A DNA stretch of 64,000 nucleotides, taken from contig JANEYF010001958.1 in the NCBI GenBank assembly GCA_029963845.1, positions 2,356,001 to 2,420,000 on the forward strand, given 5' to 3'. Of this stretch, positions 47,216 to 57,961 are shown piece by piece; position 1 is the stretch's first letter, and the number at the start of each line of letters is the position of its first letter. The stretch comes from Rhamnusium bicolor. Its lineage: Eukaryota > Arthropoda > Insecta > Coleoptera > Cerambycidae. The notes beneath the pieces were generated by a model. It was not told the origin of the DNA. It was given only the letters and a program-made list of their open reading frames with translations, and did no database searches. A program made the position numbers and the translations under genes.

Positions 47216-48733
47216 ACTAAATAATTAGATAAAAAAATTAGTTTGTTCCACAAAAACAATAAGAAATCCGTCTCGGTCGGCCTTACCTACAACGCGATAC
47301 AGATCCGGTAGTTACCGACGTATATTACAGGCATTTAGTTGTAACGTATGTATGTTAACCCTGCCTGTCTCGCTACCAGGACTCCTCGGAGTCTTATCTC
47401 GGTCGGTGTATCGGGGGACCAGGCCAGTTCGCAGGCATATTTCGGCGGTGTCAAAGACACCGAGTTACATGCATGGTTTCACTGTATGCCGTTTAGACGC
47501 CACCACCGCCTTTTCAGTGTCTTTCAACCCGACATAAGCGCCACGGGATCATCTCCGGCCGTAATTGTTAACATACGATGATAATTCGCAACATCTGAGA
47601 GGAAATATTAATAGAAGAGATCTCTTGTGCATTTTCAGGACGATGAGATTCTTATCCGGCTGCAACGTATGCTCTGCTAATGTTAATTAACGATTGCTAT
47701 CGGTTTTCAGGAATAGAATTATGGAGTACGTTTGACGGATGTGCCGCGTCTTACGGACTTTCGATTAATTGAATATGACAGGCTTCTGAGAGATTTCTAA
47801 TAGTCGAGTGGTCGACGCCGATTTTTAATTTCCGTGAGAAGTAACATAGAAAAATGATTGACATGTTTTAAAGCCGATGCAAGCTCTAGAAAGTTTTCTA
47901 AAAATTGATATCCTATGCCCTACGGGATTTCCGCTGACACATTTTTAGGCATATACATAAATACATATTAAAAAAAAAACGTAAACAATACAATGATTTT
48001 CTATCCACTATAGGTAGATTTTATAACGGGTCTTCATGAATGATCGAAAATTACGTGACCAATTAATTCCCTTTAACAGATGATTGAAAATCATTCCTTA
48101 GACATGTGCAAAAATCCTCATCATGTACTGCCGTAATATAAAAGACATAAAATCACAAGTTACAAGGTACCAATAGATCAAGTGGTTCTTAATCATTTAT
48201 GAAGGCTCTCTATCTGTAAGAACAATAAAAAGTGTATATCTGTAACAGTTACTTCATTTACTCGATCTATATACAAATGTTTCATTTATTGGACATAGTT
48301 ACAGAGTCTCGATCTCTACCTCTATTTCAATTTCATGTTGATTGCTCTGAAGAAATATATACCTTGGTTATACCAAGACCTATTTGTTCACGCCCCATCT
48401 GTATATTCCCAAATTACCAAGAAAATCGGATGGCATGTAGTACGATAATTTTGACACCAAATAAAATAACCCTTATTTCACATCAGTCATTTCATTGGAG
48501 AAGTCAGAACTTATGCCAAGATTCCTCTAGACAAATAATAACATTTTTTTAACCGAAAAGTTGTTTGCAAAGTTCACCAGAACTGTCCTACATATCCGTT
48601 GTGCATTTACTCCTCCAAAGGAATAATGCAGAACCGGAACGACAAGCATGTTAATCACAGACACCTTGTTCGTCCCCGAAAATTCGGAACACCAAATCTT
48701 TTAGAATCGGTGTCTGTACTTGGCGCGAAGAGA
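47216..48733. other. Intergenic; GC-richer stretch at about 47260-47800
   Basis: About 47260-47800 is GC/CpG-rich and contains no repeat I recognise. Two overlapping plus-strand open frames (47348-47581, 47352-47537) lack motifs. 47800-48733 is AT-rich; CAGACACC/GGTGTCTG near 48658-48715 forms a loose inverted repeat. Confidence 0.35.
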
Positions 48734-50278
48734 TAGTCCAGTCACATTAGAGGTTTCACCTCGGAATGAGAGATAATAAGCTGTAAACTTGTATAAACCT
48801 TTATTTTGGCGTTCTAAAAGTTGTCTCAAAAGTCTCATAAAGTCCCGTGTCCGCGTCTTAAGATATTCAAGGTCAAAGGTCACAAAAAGCGGTTTTTTGC
48901 AAATGTCTCGCTTCCTATGGTTTTAATGCCATTTGCATTTATTATAAAAATTGTAGAGAATAAAATTCTCTACAACTCTTGTCCCAAACATTTTTTTATA
49001 TACTCAACCATTTTTGAGATAGAGGGCGGAGAGCGCACCGCGCTTACCTATTCACAGCATAATGCAAGGTCAATCGTAAGTCTCAGTAAATAATACGCCG
49101 TATATAGTCTATAAATCATTAAAAAATATATAATTATGAATAATTTGCATTGTTTGTTAATAAATACATTACATTTAATAATATTTTTCATTTATCGAAT
49201 ATATATTTGTTTAATATTACTTACCTTTCCGTGTAATCAAAAAATTGTTGAGTGGAATACTTTATGTATATTTTAATTATATTCTAATATATATGTTAAT
49301 TATATTTTAAGTAGAAAAAGAATAGAGTAAATACATTTTAATTATATCTTTATTTAGAAATACTTTTTCATATATTTATTACAGTTGAGTTCAAATGTGG
49401 GAGGTTTTTCAAAAACTTTTATAATTAGAAGGACTTGAGTCTTAATTTTCTTCTTCTTCTTCATCATCGTCTTCCGGTCGCTCGAAAATTTCCAATTCAA
49501 TATCATCATTTTCGTTGTCAAGAATATTTGTCTCTAGATCTTCGAGAATTTCGGGGTCAAATGTACTATCTTCATCGAGATCGCTTTGATACAGTGAAGC
49601 ATTGAGGCACGTTTGTCCATTACACTGACCACAAGCTAAAGAACATTGCAACCCTGATTTCATGCATCCGCAGCGTGAACCACAACCATTCTTGCAGTTG
49701 CAAAATATTAAAAGATATAATATAATTAAAATATACTTAAAGTATTCCACTCAACCATTTTTTGATTACACGGAAAGGTAAGTAATATTAAACAAATATA
49801 TATTCGATAAATAAAAAATATTATTAAACATAATGTGTTAATTAATAAACAATGCAAATTATTCATAATTATAAAATTTTTAATGATTTGTATACTTAAT
49901 ACAGCGTATTATTTACCAGGACTTACGGTTGACCTTGCATTATGCTGTGAATAGGTAAACGCGGCGCGCTCTCCGCCCTCTATCTCAAAAACGGTTGAGT
50001 ATATAAAAACATGTTTGGGACAAAAGTTGTGGAGAATTTTATTCTCTACACTTTTTATAATAAATGCAAATGGCATTAAAACCATAGGAAGCAAGATATT
50101 TGCGAAAAACCGATTTTTGTAACCTTTGACCTTGCATATCTTAAGACGCGGACACGAGATTTTATGAGACTTTTGAGACAACTTTTAGAACGCGAAAATA
50201 AAGGTTTATACAAGTTTACAGCTTATTATCTCTCATTCCGAGGTTGACCCTCTTTTTTTGGCTTAAGTGATTGGATTA
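48734..50278. mobile_element. Long-inverted-repeat DNA element, copy 2 (3-bp TSD AGA), with CXC-like ORF
   Basis: The element is 1545 bases with AGA at 48731-48733 and 50279-50281. It starts TAGTCCAGTCACATTAGAGG; the right end read inward is TAATCCAATCACTTAAGCC. The arms are reverse complements for about 540 bases (48734 to about 49270, and about 49735 to 50278), leaving a 470-base core. The core carries a cysteine-rich ORF on the minus strand. Copy 1 at 26473-27799 has the same ends with a different 3-bp duplication (TTA). No transposase is present. The superfamily is not clear from the termini. Confidence 0.85.
49442..49750 (-). CDS. Cysteine-rich CXC/Tesmin-like ORF inside the inverted-repeat element
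   Basis: The ORF has 102 codons without a break. It starts in the right arm (MEYFKYILIILYLLIF) and continues CNCKNGCGSRCGCMKSGLQC then SLACGQCNGQTCLNAS. It ends in a very acidic tail (FERPEDDDEEEEEN). The Cys spacing resembles CXC/TSO1-like zinc-binding motifs. I recall the same Cys block as the C-terminal part of repetitive, uncharacterised insect proteins that end in acidic residues. The hydrophobic N-terminus may not be real: a T-rich tract before TTTTGCAACTGCAAG could be a splice acceptor, making the Cys block a terminal exon. Function unknown; a protein- or DNA-binding role is inference. Confidence 0.55.
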   Translation of the reverse strand: MEYFKYILIILYLLIFCNCKNGCGSRCGCMKSGLQCSLACGQCNGQTCLNASLYQSDLDEDSTFDPEILEDLETNILDNENDDIELEIFERPEDDDEEEEEN

Positions 50279-50302
50279 AGAATCCTTTGTCTGGGTGTGA
50301 CG

Positions 50303-50470
50303 TTATTGTACGCCCAGGTATGTGTACGTCTCTCTGGCATCCAGATATGGCAGGATGCTTCTATCCACTAGCTGCATCCTCATAGAATTCCCCGCATCGT
50401 CCTCCCTTGAAGATGGATGACTACACATTTGTCCAAGCCGAATACCATAGTAATTTTCTGCATTTACTCT
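50303..50470 (-). pseudogene. Small reverse transcriptase fragment (R2/RVT-like)
   Basis: The minus-strand reading AENYYGIRLGQMC and LVDRSILPYLDARETYTYLG, ending at a stop just after LGVQ, resembles the segment after the catalytic box in R2-like and related reverse transcriptases (a YxYLGV pattern). Only about 55 residues are visible and the match rests on a few residues. Upstream on that strand is an A-run, so the fragment's 5' side was replaced or interrupted. Confidence 0.4.
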
Positions 50471-50705
50471 TTTTTTTTTTTTTTTTGGTAGTACCGACGC
50501 CGGCTGGTCTTCCCGTGAACTGTGACCCATTACGGGATTAGCGCTGGCGAATTAACTACAGGCACCCCCCACATCCCACAGGGTTAATGACTGTAGATAC
50601 CAGAATCATGTGCCTTAAGCAGACGGAGAGAACCCAAAATGGCCGTCTTCTACATTTGCTGGCAACAATTCGACTGGGTCCTTACAGAGACTCCCTTGTA
50701 TTCTT
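50469..50705 (-). mobile_element. Retroposon-like segment with poly(A), minus strand
   Basis: Reading the minus strand, a GC-rich segment of about 215 bases ends at 50488 and is followed by about 18 A (50469-50487 on the plus strand are T). This is the signature of a retroposed RNA. No tRNA boxes were found. Possible flanking similarity (TTCTGCATTT and TTCTGCTATTT) is weak. Confidence 0.4.
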
Positions 50706-51790
50706 CTGCTATTTTTTTAATAAGATCATTTGATTCCGGTAAATCCTTGGGATAGCCCAATGTTTATGGGCTCGCTCTACTTGAAAGCAATGTACAAACA
50801 AATGAAAAAATTGAAACACAATATTTCTCAACCACTTTGATCCCATTACAACATCCTAAGACTACAACTACATAAGGTTGTTGCAGATTTTAAGTTTCAC
50901 TAATCAGTTTTGCAGTTGGGTTTGTTTCTGACATGTCCACAGTTTCTTTTGTTTTCTTATTATGTAAATTTAGATGACATTGCGTCTACGAAGGGGCATT
51001 AAAAACGCCCATGACGGGCCCGGTCGGCAATAACTTCTTAAACGTGAGCCCACATCGCACAAACAGTATTTTAAATAAATGATGTATAAACGAATCCTAA
51101 ATTACATGTTGTGGAGCACAACCTCCTTGGTCGTTTGAAAATTCACCTATAAATCTTTGATTTGATAATGGGTCTGTAATCGATAAAAGTAATAAACCGT
51201 GGGACAGTGAGACATCAAGTGAATTAATTGGCCAGGTCGATTGCAACGCTGTAATTATCATAAAATTAAAGATATAAATACGACTGTGCGGACAAGTTAA
51301 GATGTTATTACCGTTAAAAGTTATTGCTGAGCGTAAGAAGAGGTACTGTCACTTTTTAATTAACGCAGTATGGACTGTATATTAATGTACCTGTAATAAC
51401 GTTTAATGCGCTCAAACGGTGAGCATAAAAAAGGCAATTTCCATCGTTACAGTTCTCTCACAGCTAACGCCTTAATTGACTTGTTTTATATTATAAGTTC
51501 ATTATTCCGATTGTAGACGGTGGTCAAGGTTTCGCTTTATTGCTCGGAAAGGAGCAGCTGCTCAGCAAAAAAACAAACTGCCAGGGACAGTTATTGTCAG
51601 AAAATATCGAATAACCAAATAAAATCATGTTGTTTTACAGTGTTGCCTTCCGTGGAACGCGTTTTGGTGAGTACATTTTTAAATTTTGTTAATGATGGTG
51701 ATAACTTCATAGTAACCAAAACATTCTAAAAATTGGTATTGAAGGAATTTGATGATCAAACCTTTATTAGGTATATGCAGACTAAGGAAA
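50706..51790. other. Intergenic, no gene recognised
   Basis: Mixed composition, no protein motif and no repeat recognised. A short open frame at 51520-51729 has no signature. Confidence 0.45.
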
Positions 51791-51791
51791 A

Positions 51792-52260
51792 TTAAACAGT
51801 TTCATTTTTTAAGTTGTTCAAAATAATGACCTCCAACTTGAATATAAGTTTGTAACCTTTCCTAAAATTTCCGTACAAGCTATTTAAGACATGTGGAGAG
51901 TTTTGAACCTCATCAGCAGTATTAAAAATTCTCAATATTAAAACTGCAACGATAGGGGCAGGTGTCGAATAACCAACATTTTTGATGTGGCTCCAAAAGT
52001 AAAATTCCGATGGATTCAAATCTGGGGACCGAGAGGGTCATTTGATTGTGACTTCTCGTCCCCTTCCAATCCAACGATTTCTAAATGTTAACTTAAGCCA
52101 TTCTCGAAGCTATAAATGAAAATGAGGAGGCGTGTCATCCTGCACAAACCATAACATTCGACGTAAATCAAGAGATATATCGTCTATAAATGAAAACAGG
52201 TCATTCTGCAAAAGAGTCTAATAATCAACTATTTATTCTACTTGGTGACTCAAAAGGTGG
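51792..52260 (-). pseudogene. Mariner-like transposase fragment
   Basis: On the minus strand: LLQNDLFSFIDDISLDLRRM, then LWFVQDDTPPHFHL (second catalytic Asp), LREWLKLTFRNRWIGRGREV and SRSPDLNPSEFYFWSHIKN (third Asp region, with Ser-Glu in place of Leu-Asp), and ending FNTADEVQNSPHVLN. This is the C-terminal half of a mariner-type transposase. One stop and a frameshift lie between the blocks. Terminal repeats were not found. Confidence 0.75.
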
Positions 52261-52361
52261 TCCTTAAATGATGTCTATAATTCCGGCCTAAATATGTATA
52301 TAACAGTAGTACTGAAATATCCCAGTTACAACAGCGTGACGATTTCCATTGTTCTATTAAT

Positions 52362-52676
52362 GTTGGTTAGGTTAGGTTAGGCAACGTTAGGTTAGGTTAT
52401 GTTATGTTAGGTTAGGTTAGGTTGGGTTGGGTTAAGTTGATTTTGGTTGGGTTTGGTTGAGTTGGGTTGGGTTGGTTTGGCTTGGTTTGGGTTGGGTTGG
52501 CTTTGGTTAAGTTGGGTTAGTTTGGGTTGGGTTGGATTGGATTGGGTTGGGTTGGGTTAGGTTGGGTTGGGTTGTGTTGTGTTGGGTTAGGTTGGTTTGG
52601 GTTGGGTTGGGTTGGGTTGGGTTAGGTTGGGTTGGGTTGGGTTGGGTTGGATTTTTGTTGGGTTAGATTAGTTAGT
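52362..52676 (+). repeat. Degenerate telomere-like array (TTAGG to TTGGG)
   Basis: About 315 bases consist of pentamers. The start has several exact GGTTA units (TTAGG phase). Most of the rest is GGGTT/GGTTT/GATTG variants with a strong GGGTT core. TTAGG is the ancestral insect telomere repeat. This is an interstitial and diverged block, since ordinary sequence lies on both sides. Confidence 0.85.
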
Positions 52677-54274
52677 CTGGGATATCCTGTATATATTCTG
52701 GAGTTTATAAGTATCTATTGAGGCAAATAGCTGGATAAGTAGCTGTTTAAGGAAAAATATGTTTTTAATTTTGGACAAACTTTTGCGAAACTAATTAATT
52801 TTGCACATACTTGCTCTCTATTTTATGAAGCCACCCTAGATAACTCGCTTAATATTAAAGGTATAAGAAAAATGTTTGAATAGAATTTATTCCATTTTTA
52901 TGAGCTATATGACTGTAAAATCAAATTTAAATTCATGACCTACTCTGTAAGATATAATCAAAAAACATAAAAAATGGAAAAACATCAATCGTTGGTATCT
53001 TCCCTATTGGAAGAGGTAGGGAAAAAATAAAGGGATGAAAGTTAATCGCAATGTTATAGAAAACACAAATATTATTGTTTTTGGTGTGTTCTCTTGATTT
53101 ACGAAAAAAATCGCAGTTACAAAAATGGAATAAATTTTATAATTAATATATTACAACATTTTTTCTTGCACCATGGATATTAAACGAAATATCTGGGATG
53201 ACCCTCAGAAAATAGACAGCTGTAATGTTTCTTTGTTTTATTTATCCTTATTTTCAAAAATTCTCAATCCATTTTGTTTATTTATCATCGCTTCAGCCAT
53301 CATCCAATAACTAACTCCTCGTATCATCACCACAGACTTTAAGCAGAAATTAATTCAACATGAAAAAAAGCCGGAAACTGTAACATCGTCGCTTTACCGG
53401 AAGTACATATCGTCACAGTGGTAGTTATGTAATTGTTGCATCACATCCCTTGCAGCATCCCTGCGTCGCCACCCTTGATGTGACAAATTTTTATAGCATT
53501 TTCGTGGAACTCTCCCAGAAAACAAACAAGGCACACCAAATACCCTTCTTTGTCGCGAGGGTGACTTATTGAGCGTGTTAGAGCGAGTGAGAGGCCTTCG
53601 GGGTGTACCGTACGAGGAAATGACTAGCAAAAAAACAGTGTTTCGTTTTGGCTGCGAGTTTTAATGTAGCGAATCTGTGGCTAATTGTTATTGGTTGTTA
53701 AGGCCACGTGACCCGACATGACACTAGATGTGAATACGAAATTAATGGTCGGTTTATTAAGACCGTCCAAATGGGTTTATTAATAGTTTTTTTGTTGATG
53801 GATGGCAATGAGTTTAAGATTTTAAATGTGGGGGTCGTTAGGAAGACGGGGAAGCCTGACCACTTTATCAAGGGAAGTATTTGATTTTGAAAAATCGCAT
53901 TTTTACTATGGTAATGTTTTTTTGGTGGTTATGAATCTCGCTAGTAAAATTTATAATTTTCAAATTTTCAAACATAAGAATATGAAATACTTAATAAGAA
54001 ATTCTGAAATTGAAACGGTGATATATACAGGGTGTTTCAGTTTAAAGTCCTTAGGCCATTATTTCGAAAAGTAATAAAGATATCTGAAGTTTGTAAATGC
54101 AGTGCAATTGATACCAAAAAAAGACTTTGAATAACTGTCATAACAGAATATATTGCAATAAACGGAGTGATGCTGGTATTTGGAGTAACTAGGTCAGTTT
54201 TATTATGTTTAATTTTGTACTAAAATTATCTTTAGAGCAAACAAATTGCAGTAAACAAAGGCTATAACACAACA
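52677..54274. other. Intergenic; one mariner-like end at about 54026
   Basis: No gene is recognised. TATACAGGGTGTTTCAGTTT at about 54024 is a TA-element terminus. Minus-strand 53394-53630 is open for 78 codons in a GC-richer stretch but has no motif. Confidence 0.45.
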
Positions 54275-54720
54275 ATGACTGATAACATTATTGCTACAAA
54301 ACCCTATAAAAAAGCAGTACAGCTCGTATATACAAATTTTGCTAACAAAAGAATAAAAATTCAAAACAACAAAATTAGAAATAAATCTGGCGTCTATAAG
54401 CTTGCCTGTGGGACTTGTCTTAAACCTATGTTGGACAAACTGGAAGAGCTTTTAAGAAAAGGGTGTCTGAACACAAAACAATTTTTAAAAATAGAAAAGA
54501 AGATTCCGATCAGACTTATTATAAACTTCTTAAACGTGACAATCAAATATAACAGTATTGTTGAAACTAACTTACACGAAAGAAGTTTGGACCCAAAGAT
54601 AAACTTAAAATCTCACACATCAAACAACTACAAAAAAGGCGTTGTCAAAAGCCTTATAGATTGTACCATTCAACTTTCATATCCAAAATATAGACCAAAT
54701 AATCTGAAATAAATCAAAAA
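54275..54720 (+). pseudogene. Penelope-like GIY-YIG endonuclease fragment
   Basis: The open frame begins before the domain and reads NKSGVYKLACGTCLK (about 54375-54425). After a one-base shift the other frame continues TYVGQTGRAFKKRVSEHKTI, then FKNRKEDSDQTYYKLLKRDN and a stop. Together these make the GIY-YIG core with the catalytic Tyr and Arg contexts (VYKL, YVGQTGR). No RT is left upstream. It is a third PLE lineage in the window, most like the one at 12517 in its GQTGR core. Confidence 0.7.
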
Positions 54721-54744
54721 GTCCTAGAAGCAAATTTTTTATTA

Positions 54745-55325
54745 ACCAATAAATATCTGATGAAATTGATGAAATTTTTAAATAATTAATTCAGCGTCGT
54801 ATATGTCATATATTTTAATAATTTCTTCTTATTGACATTACCATTTTTGTAGCTAAATTAGACATTTCAAATGTCAAACTGCCAAATTTATCCTAACCCC
54901 ATTTTATGAGGTCAAATGTGTAAAATATTTCAGTTTACATCAGCTTCATTTAAGTACTTGGAAGGTATATATTTTATGGGCTTGATATAGTAGACATGAT
55001 TTATAATCTTTCATCAAGAATACATTTTTTTTGTAAAGAATAATTATTAAAAAATTGGATGTCGTGGACCTCTTTTCAGCTGGCCAATTTTGCTCATCAC
55101 TAAATTTTTCATTGTCTTTGTCCTTTAGAACAAGTGTACCAAATCTGAAAGCTTTATCTCAAAAACTGTGGCTGCTATCGCGATACTACAGACATGCCGA
55201 CAGATTTTTTCCTTAAAGTTATGTTTTTTCATTATAATTCGTCGAAATTAATGAAAATGGTGAGCATGTCCACTGAATCTTGCCTAGCAACATTCTTTTT
55301 CACTTCGATGGTCTCTTTAGTATAT
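54745..55325. repeat. Interspersed repeat, inverted copy of 25775-26385
   Basis: Reverse complement of the 25.8-kb repeat over about 580 bases. Its right edge meets the 3' end of the Crypton-like gene, so it could be that element's 3' flank, or an independent repeat. Confidence 0.75.
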
Positions 55326-56431
55326 GATACAGTGTTTACAGAAACGTCTCCAACTTGAATTTTTCGCGGAATGGAAACCTTTTTTACTCAAGTTATCTTC
55401 TAAATACCCTCTTGCAACATTGCTCTATTCCCAACTACCAAGTTCTTGTAAATCTAATATGTCTCCACCAGCATTAACAAGAAAAGTTGCTGAAGATCTT
55501 CTAATACAATGACCAGTATACATAGTTGGATTTTCAAGTTTGAGATAAATAGCAATTTTCTCTGGTATTTTAGAAAAGAAATGGATACCACAAGGCTGAA
55601 CGGTGAATTTCTTCGTTTCTATATAATATGAACAATCTTCTATGCGGAGTATGAGTTGGACGTAATGCTATATATTTTTTAAATAAAGCCACAGGATTAA
55701 CGTCTCCGTCAAATATCACCGCAAATAAACTTTTCTTGTGGGTTTTTGAGTCAGGAATTGTGATTACTAGCTTGCTCTCTAGAATTTCAACATTTTCCAT
55801 GGATATTTTCGTTAATTCATTGGTTCTACAAGCTCCGCCAATTCCAATTAAATAAGCTACTTTCATCATTAAAAATGTCTCGTCTGGGGAAGTACAAGCA
55901 AATTCACTCTTTCGTGAATACTTTCGATTTTTTAGCTCTATATCCCACATTCTTTTTCTTAATAAATCGCATCAAAGCGCCACACTTGTCGATTTCCACT
56001 CTTTCCTTCAACTCCAAACAAGCTCGTAACATAGAATATTTAGACCACAAAGATGACGGGGAGTATTTATTTGAGAGTTTCACAAAATAAGCAAGTATTA
56101 CCGTTTCTCCGGCACCTTGAACCTGTTCTCTATCTCGCCACTCACAAAACTGAAGATATTCTTTTTCGTAATGGATTTTTGATTTATCCAGAAGCAAATC
56201 GAATCTTACAGTGTTAGCAGCAGCAAGTATATTTTCAGGAATTACAATATCTTCCATGATTTCGCCAAATTTTGTCCTAATTAAGACTATCTTAATTTTT
56301 ATGGCACGCTGAAATGACAAAGTTGTTGATTTTTTCACGTCATCGTTGTCAATGATACGATAAAGCTTTGAATGTAACTCGATTATTATGTGATATAAAC
56401 CATCTCGGACGTTACCTGGCAACGTCCTCAA
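55317..56431 (-). pseudogene. Crypton-like tyrosine recombinase
   Basis: About 370 codons over three frames. The first part (56431-55904) is an N-terminal core-binding-like region (YEKEYLQFCEWRDREQVQGA, LAYFVKLSNKYSPSSLWSKY). A one-base shift near 55925 leads to FACTSPDETFLMMKVAYLIG and IGGACRTNELTKI (first catalytic Arg), then ITIPDSKTHKKSLF (hairpin Lys). A second shift near 55600 leads to QPCGIHFFSKIPEKIAIYL, YTGHCIRRSSATFLVN (catalytic H-x-x-R), LQELGSWE (Trp), a TAG stop, then SNVARGYLEDNLSKK (Tyr nucleophile). This matches Crypton transposons or genes derived from them. Cryptons lack terminal inverted repeats, and none are seen. Confidence 0.8.
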
Positions 56432-57139
56432 TTATTATAAATCATATAATAATCTTGTTACATTATTAATAGCTATTTTCTCGATTGTTGTTGTCGAAGT
56501 TGTTCATTTATAGATTATTTAAAATTATTTTTACTGGCACTTTATAACTTTATTAAACTTATTTTTGTAGCCTGATTAACATTATAATATAAGTCTTGTA
56601 CTCACATCTGAAAAAATCACTGTGTTGGCCAAATAATTGTTAGGTTTTTATACATTTAGTAAAAAAAATTAATGAAAAAAAAAGTGAAAATCATAAAATG
56701 GTTATATTTTATTTTCTTCAATTTAATGAGCATTTTTATTACATAAAACTTCCCCCGGTACGTCTATGTCATCTAATTTAGCTGCCACACAAAAAATACA
56801 AGATAACCATCAGCAAACAATTTTTTTCCGAGAGGAAGAAATATCAGCCGCAAGAAGGGCCTAATAAAAATAAAGTTGATATGCCGCTCTCTTCACGGCT
56901 ACTTGCCGAATACAAGAGGGGCCTATGCAGAGGGCGCCACCAGTTCGGCGCCGCCACACTCACTTCCGCTTTACAAACATCCCCGGATATCACAGCCAGC
57001 TCTGTTTACCTGCCAATAGCCTACATTTTCGAATATTTAGTGTAGGATTATTACGAGTATGTCGGAATGTGGAGTATTTACAAATGCGATTAACAAGATT
57101 CTTTCATCTAATTACAATGTCAGGGAACAAATAATGTTA
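56432..57139. other. Intergenic, no gene recognised
   Basis: AT-rich apart from a GC-richer patch at about 56890-57000. A 69-codon plus-strand open frame there (56925-57134) has no motif. It might hold the 5' flank of the Crypton-like element. Confidence 0.4.
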
Positions 57140-57437
57140 AATAAATATAGTTTAAAAAAAACTAAAAAACACGCTTTTAAAGCACATCAAATTAAAAAGT
57201 GAAAAATAATTATTAATATAAACTGAAAACAGTAATGAACGAAAAATACTAGTATTATTGTGAAAAAAACGTGGGTTGCTCGATATATGGCACAAAGCGC
57301 CCCACGCTTTTTTCACAATAATACTAGTATTTTTCGTTCATTATTGTTTTCAATTTATATTAATAATTATTTTTCACTTTTTTAGTTTGATGTGCTTTAA
57401 AAGCGTGTTTTTTAGTTTTTTTAAACTATATTTATTT
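57140..57437. repeat. Near-perfect palindrome, 135-base arms
   Basis: Left arm 57140-57275 and right arm 57301-57437 are reverse complements with few differences (for example ATACTAGTATTATTGTGAAA against its complement). The loop is 25 bases. A partial direct repeat of the right arm's outer 65 bases follows at 57438-57500. There is no TA or other clear target duplication and no ORF. It could be a foldback element or a hairpin-RNA source. Confidence 0.85.
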
Positions 57438-57500
57438 TTCACTTTTTAGTTTGATGTGCTATGAAAGCGTGTTTTGTAATTTTTTTAAACTATATTTATA

Positions 57501-57961
57501 TTGCTTATTGATGCTGATATTATAACATATTATGATCCAACAGATATTTCTGAAAAAAAAAATATTTTTTTATTTCAGCCATGGGATTTGACCTCACGCC
57601 CGAGGAGTCCGTCGTTTCGCGTCGACTAAGACTTGCCCGCTCTGCCAACGACCGAACTGAGAATCACGGAATATACTTACAATATTAAGCCTCTTGCTCT
57701 CACGCAGAGGATACTTGAGGAAAGGACTGGCGATCCTGATCAGGATAATGATATAAACTTATCAAATTATTGTATTGTTACCGGTTCTTCGTAAGTGTAC
57801 AAAGTTTCAATTAAATCTGTCCGTTTAAAGTGGGTCAAAATCGAGTCCAAAGAGTCGGTTACAAACAAACAAACAATCAAACAAACAAACAAACAAACAT
57901 ACAAGTGAAGCTAATAAAGGCGTGTTAGAAAGTCTATTCGTTTAATGGTAGTCATTATATA
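57501..57961. other. GC-richer block and repeat end with (ACAA)n
   Basis: 57580-57720 is GC-richer without a clear frame. The phrase AAGTTTCAATTAAATCTGTC followed by an (AAAC)n run at 57862-57902 looks like the 3' end of an interspersed element; similar phrases are frequent in insect repeats. I cannot name the family. Confidence 0.4.

Noticed and set aside
51415..51470. CATAAAAAAGG followed by TTACAGTTCTC as a core promoter
   Set aside because: A TATA-like word is expected often in AT-rich DNA, and no ORF follows.
52362..52676. Active chromosome end
   Set aside because: The array is degenerate and has ordinary sequence on both sides.
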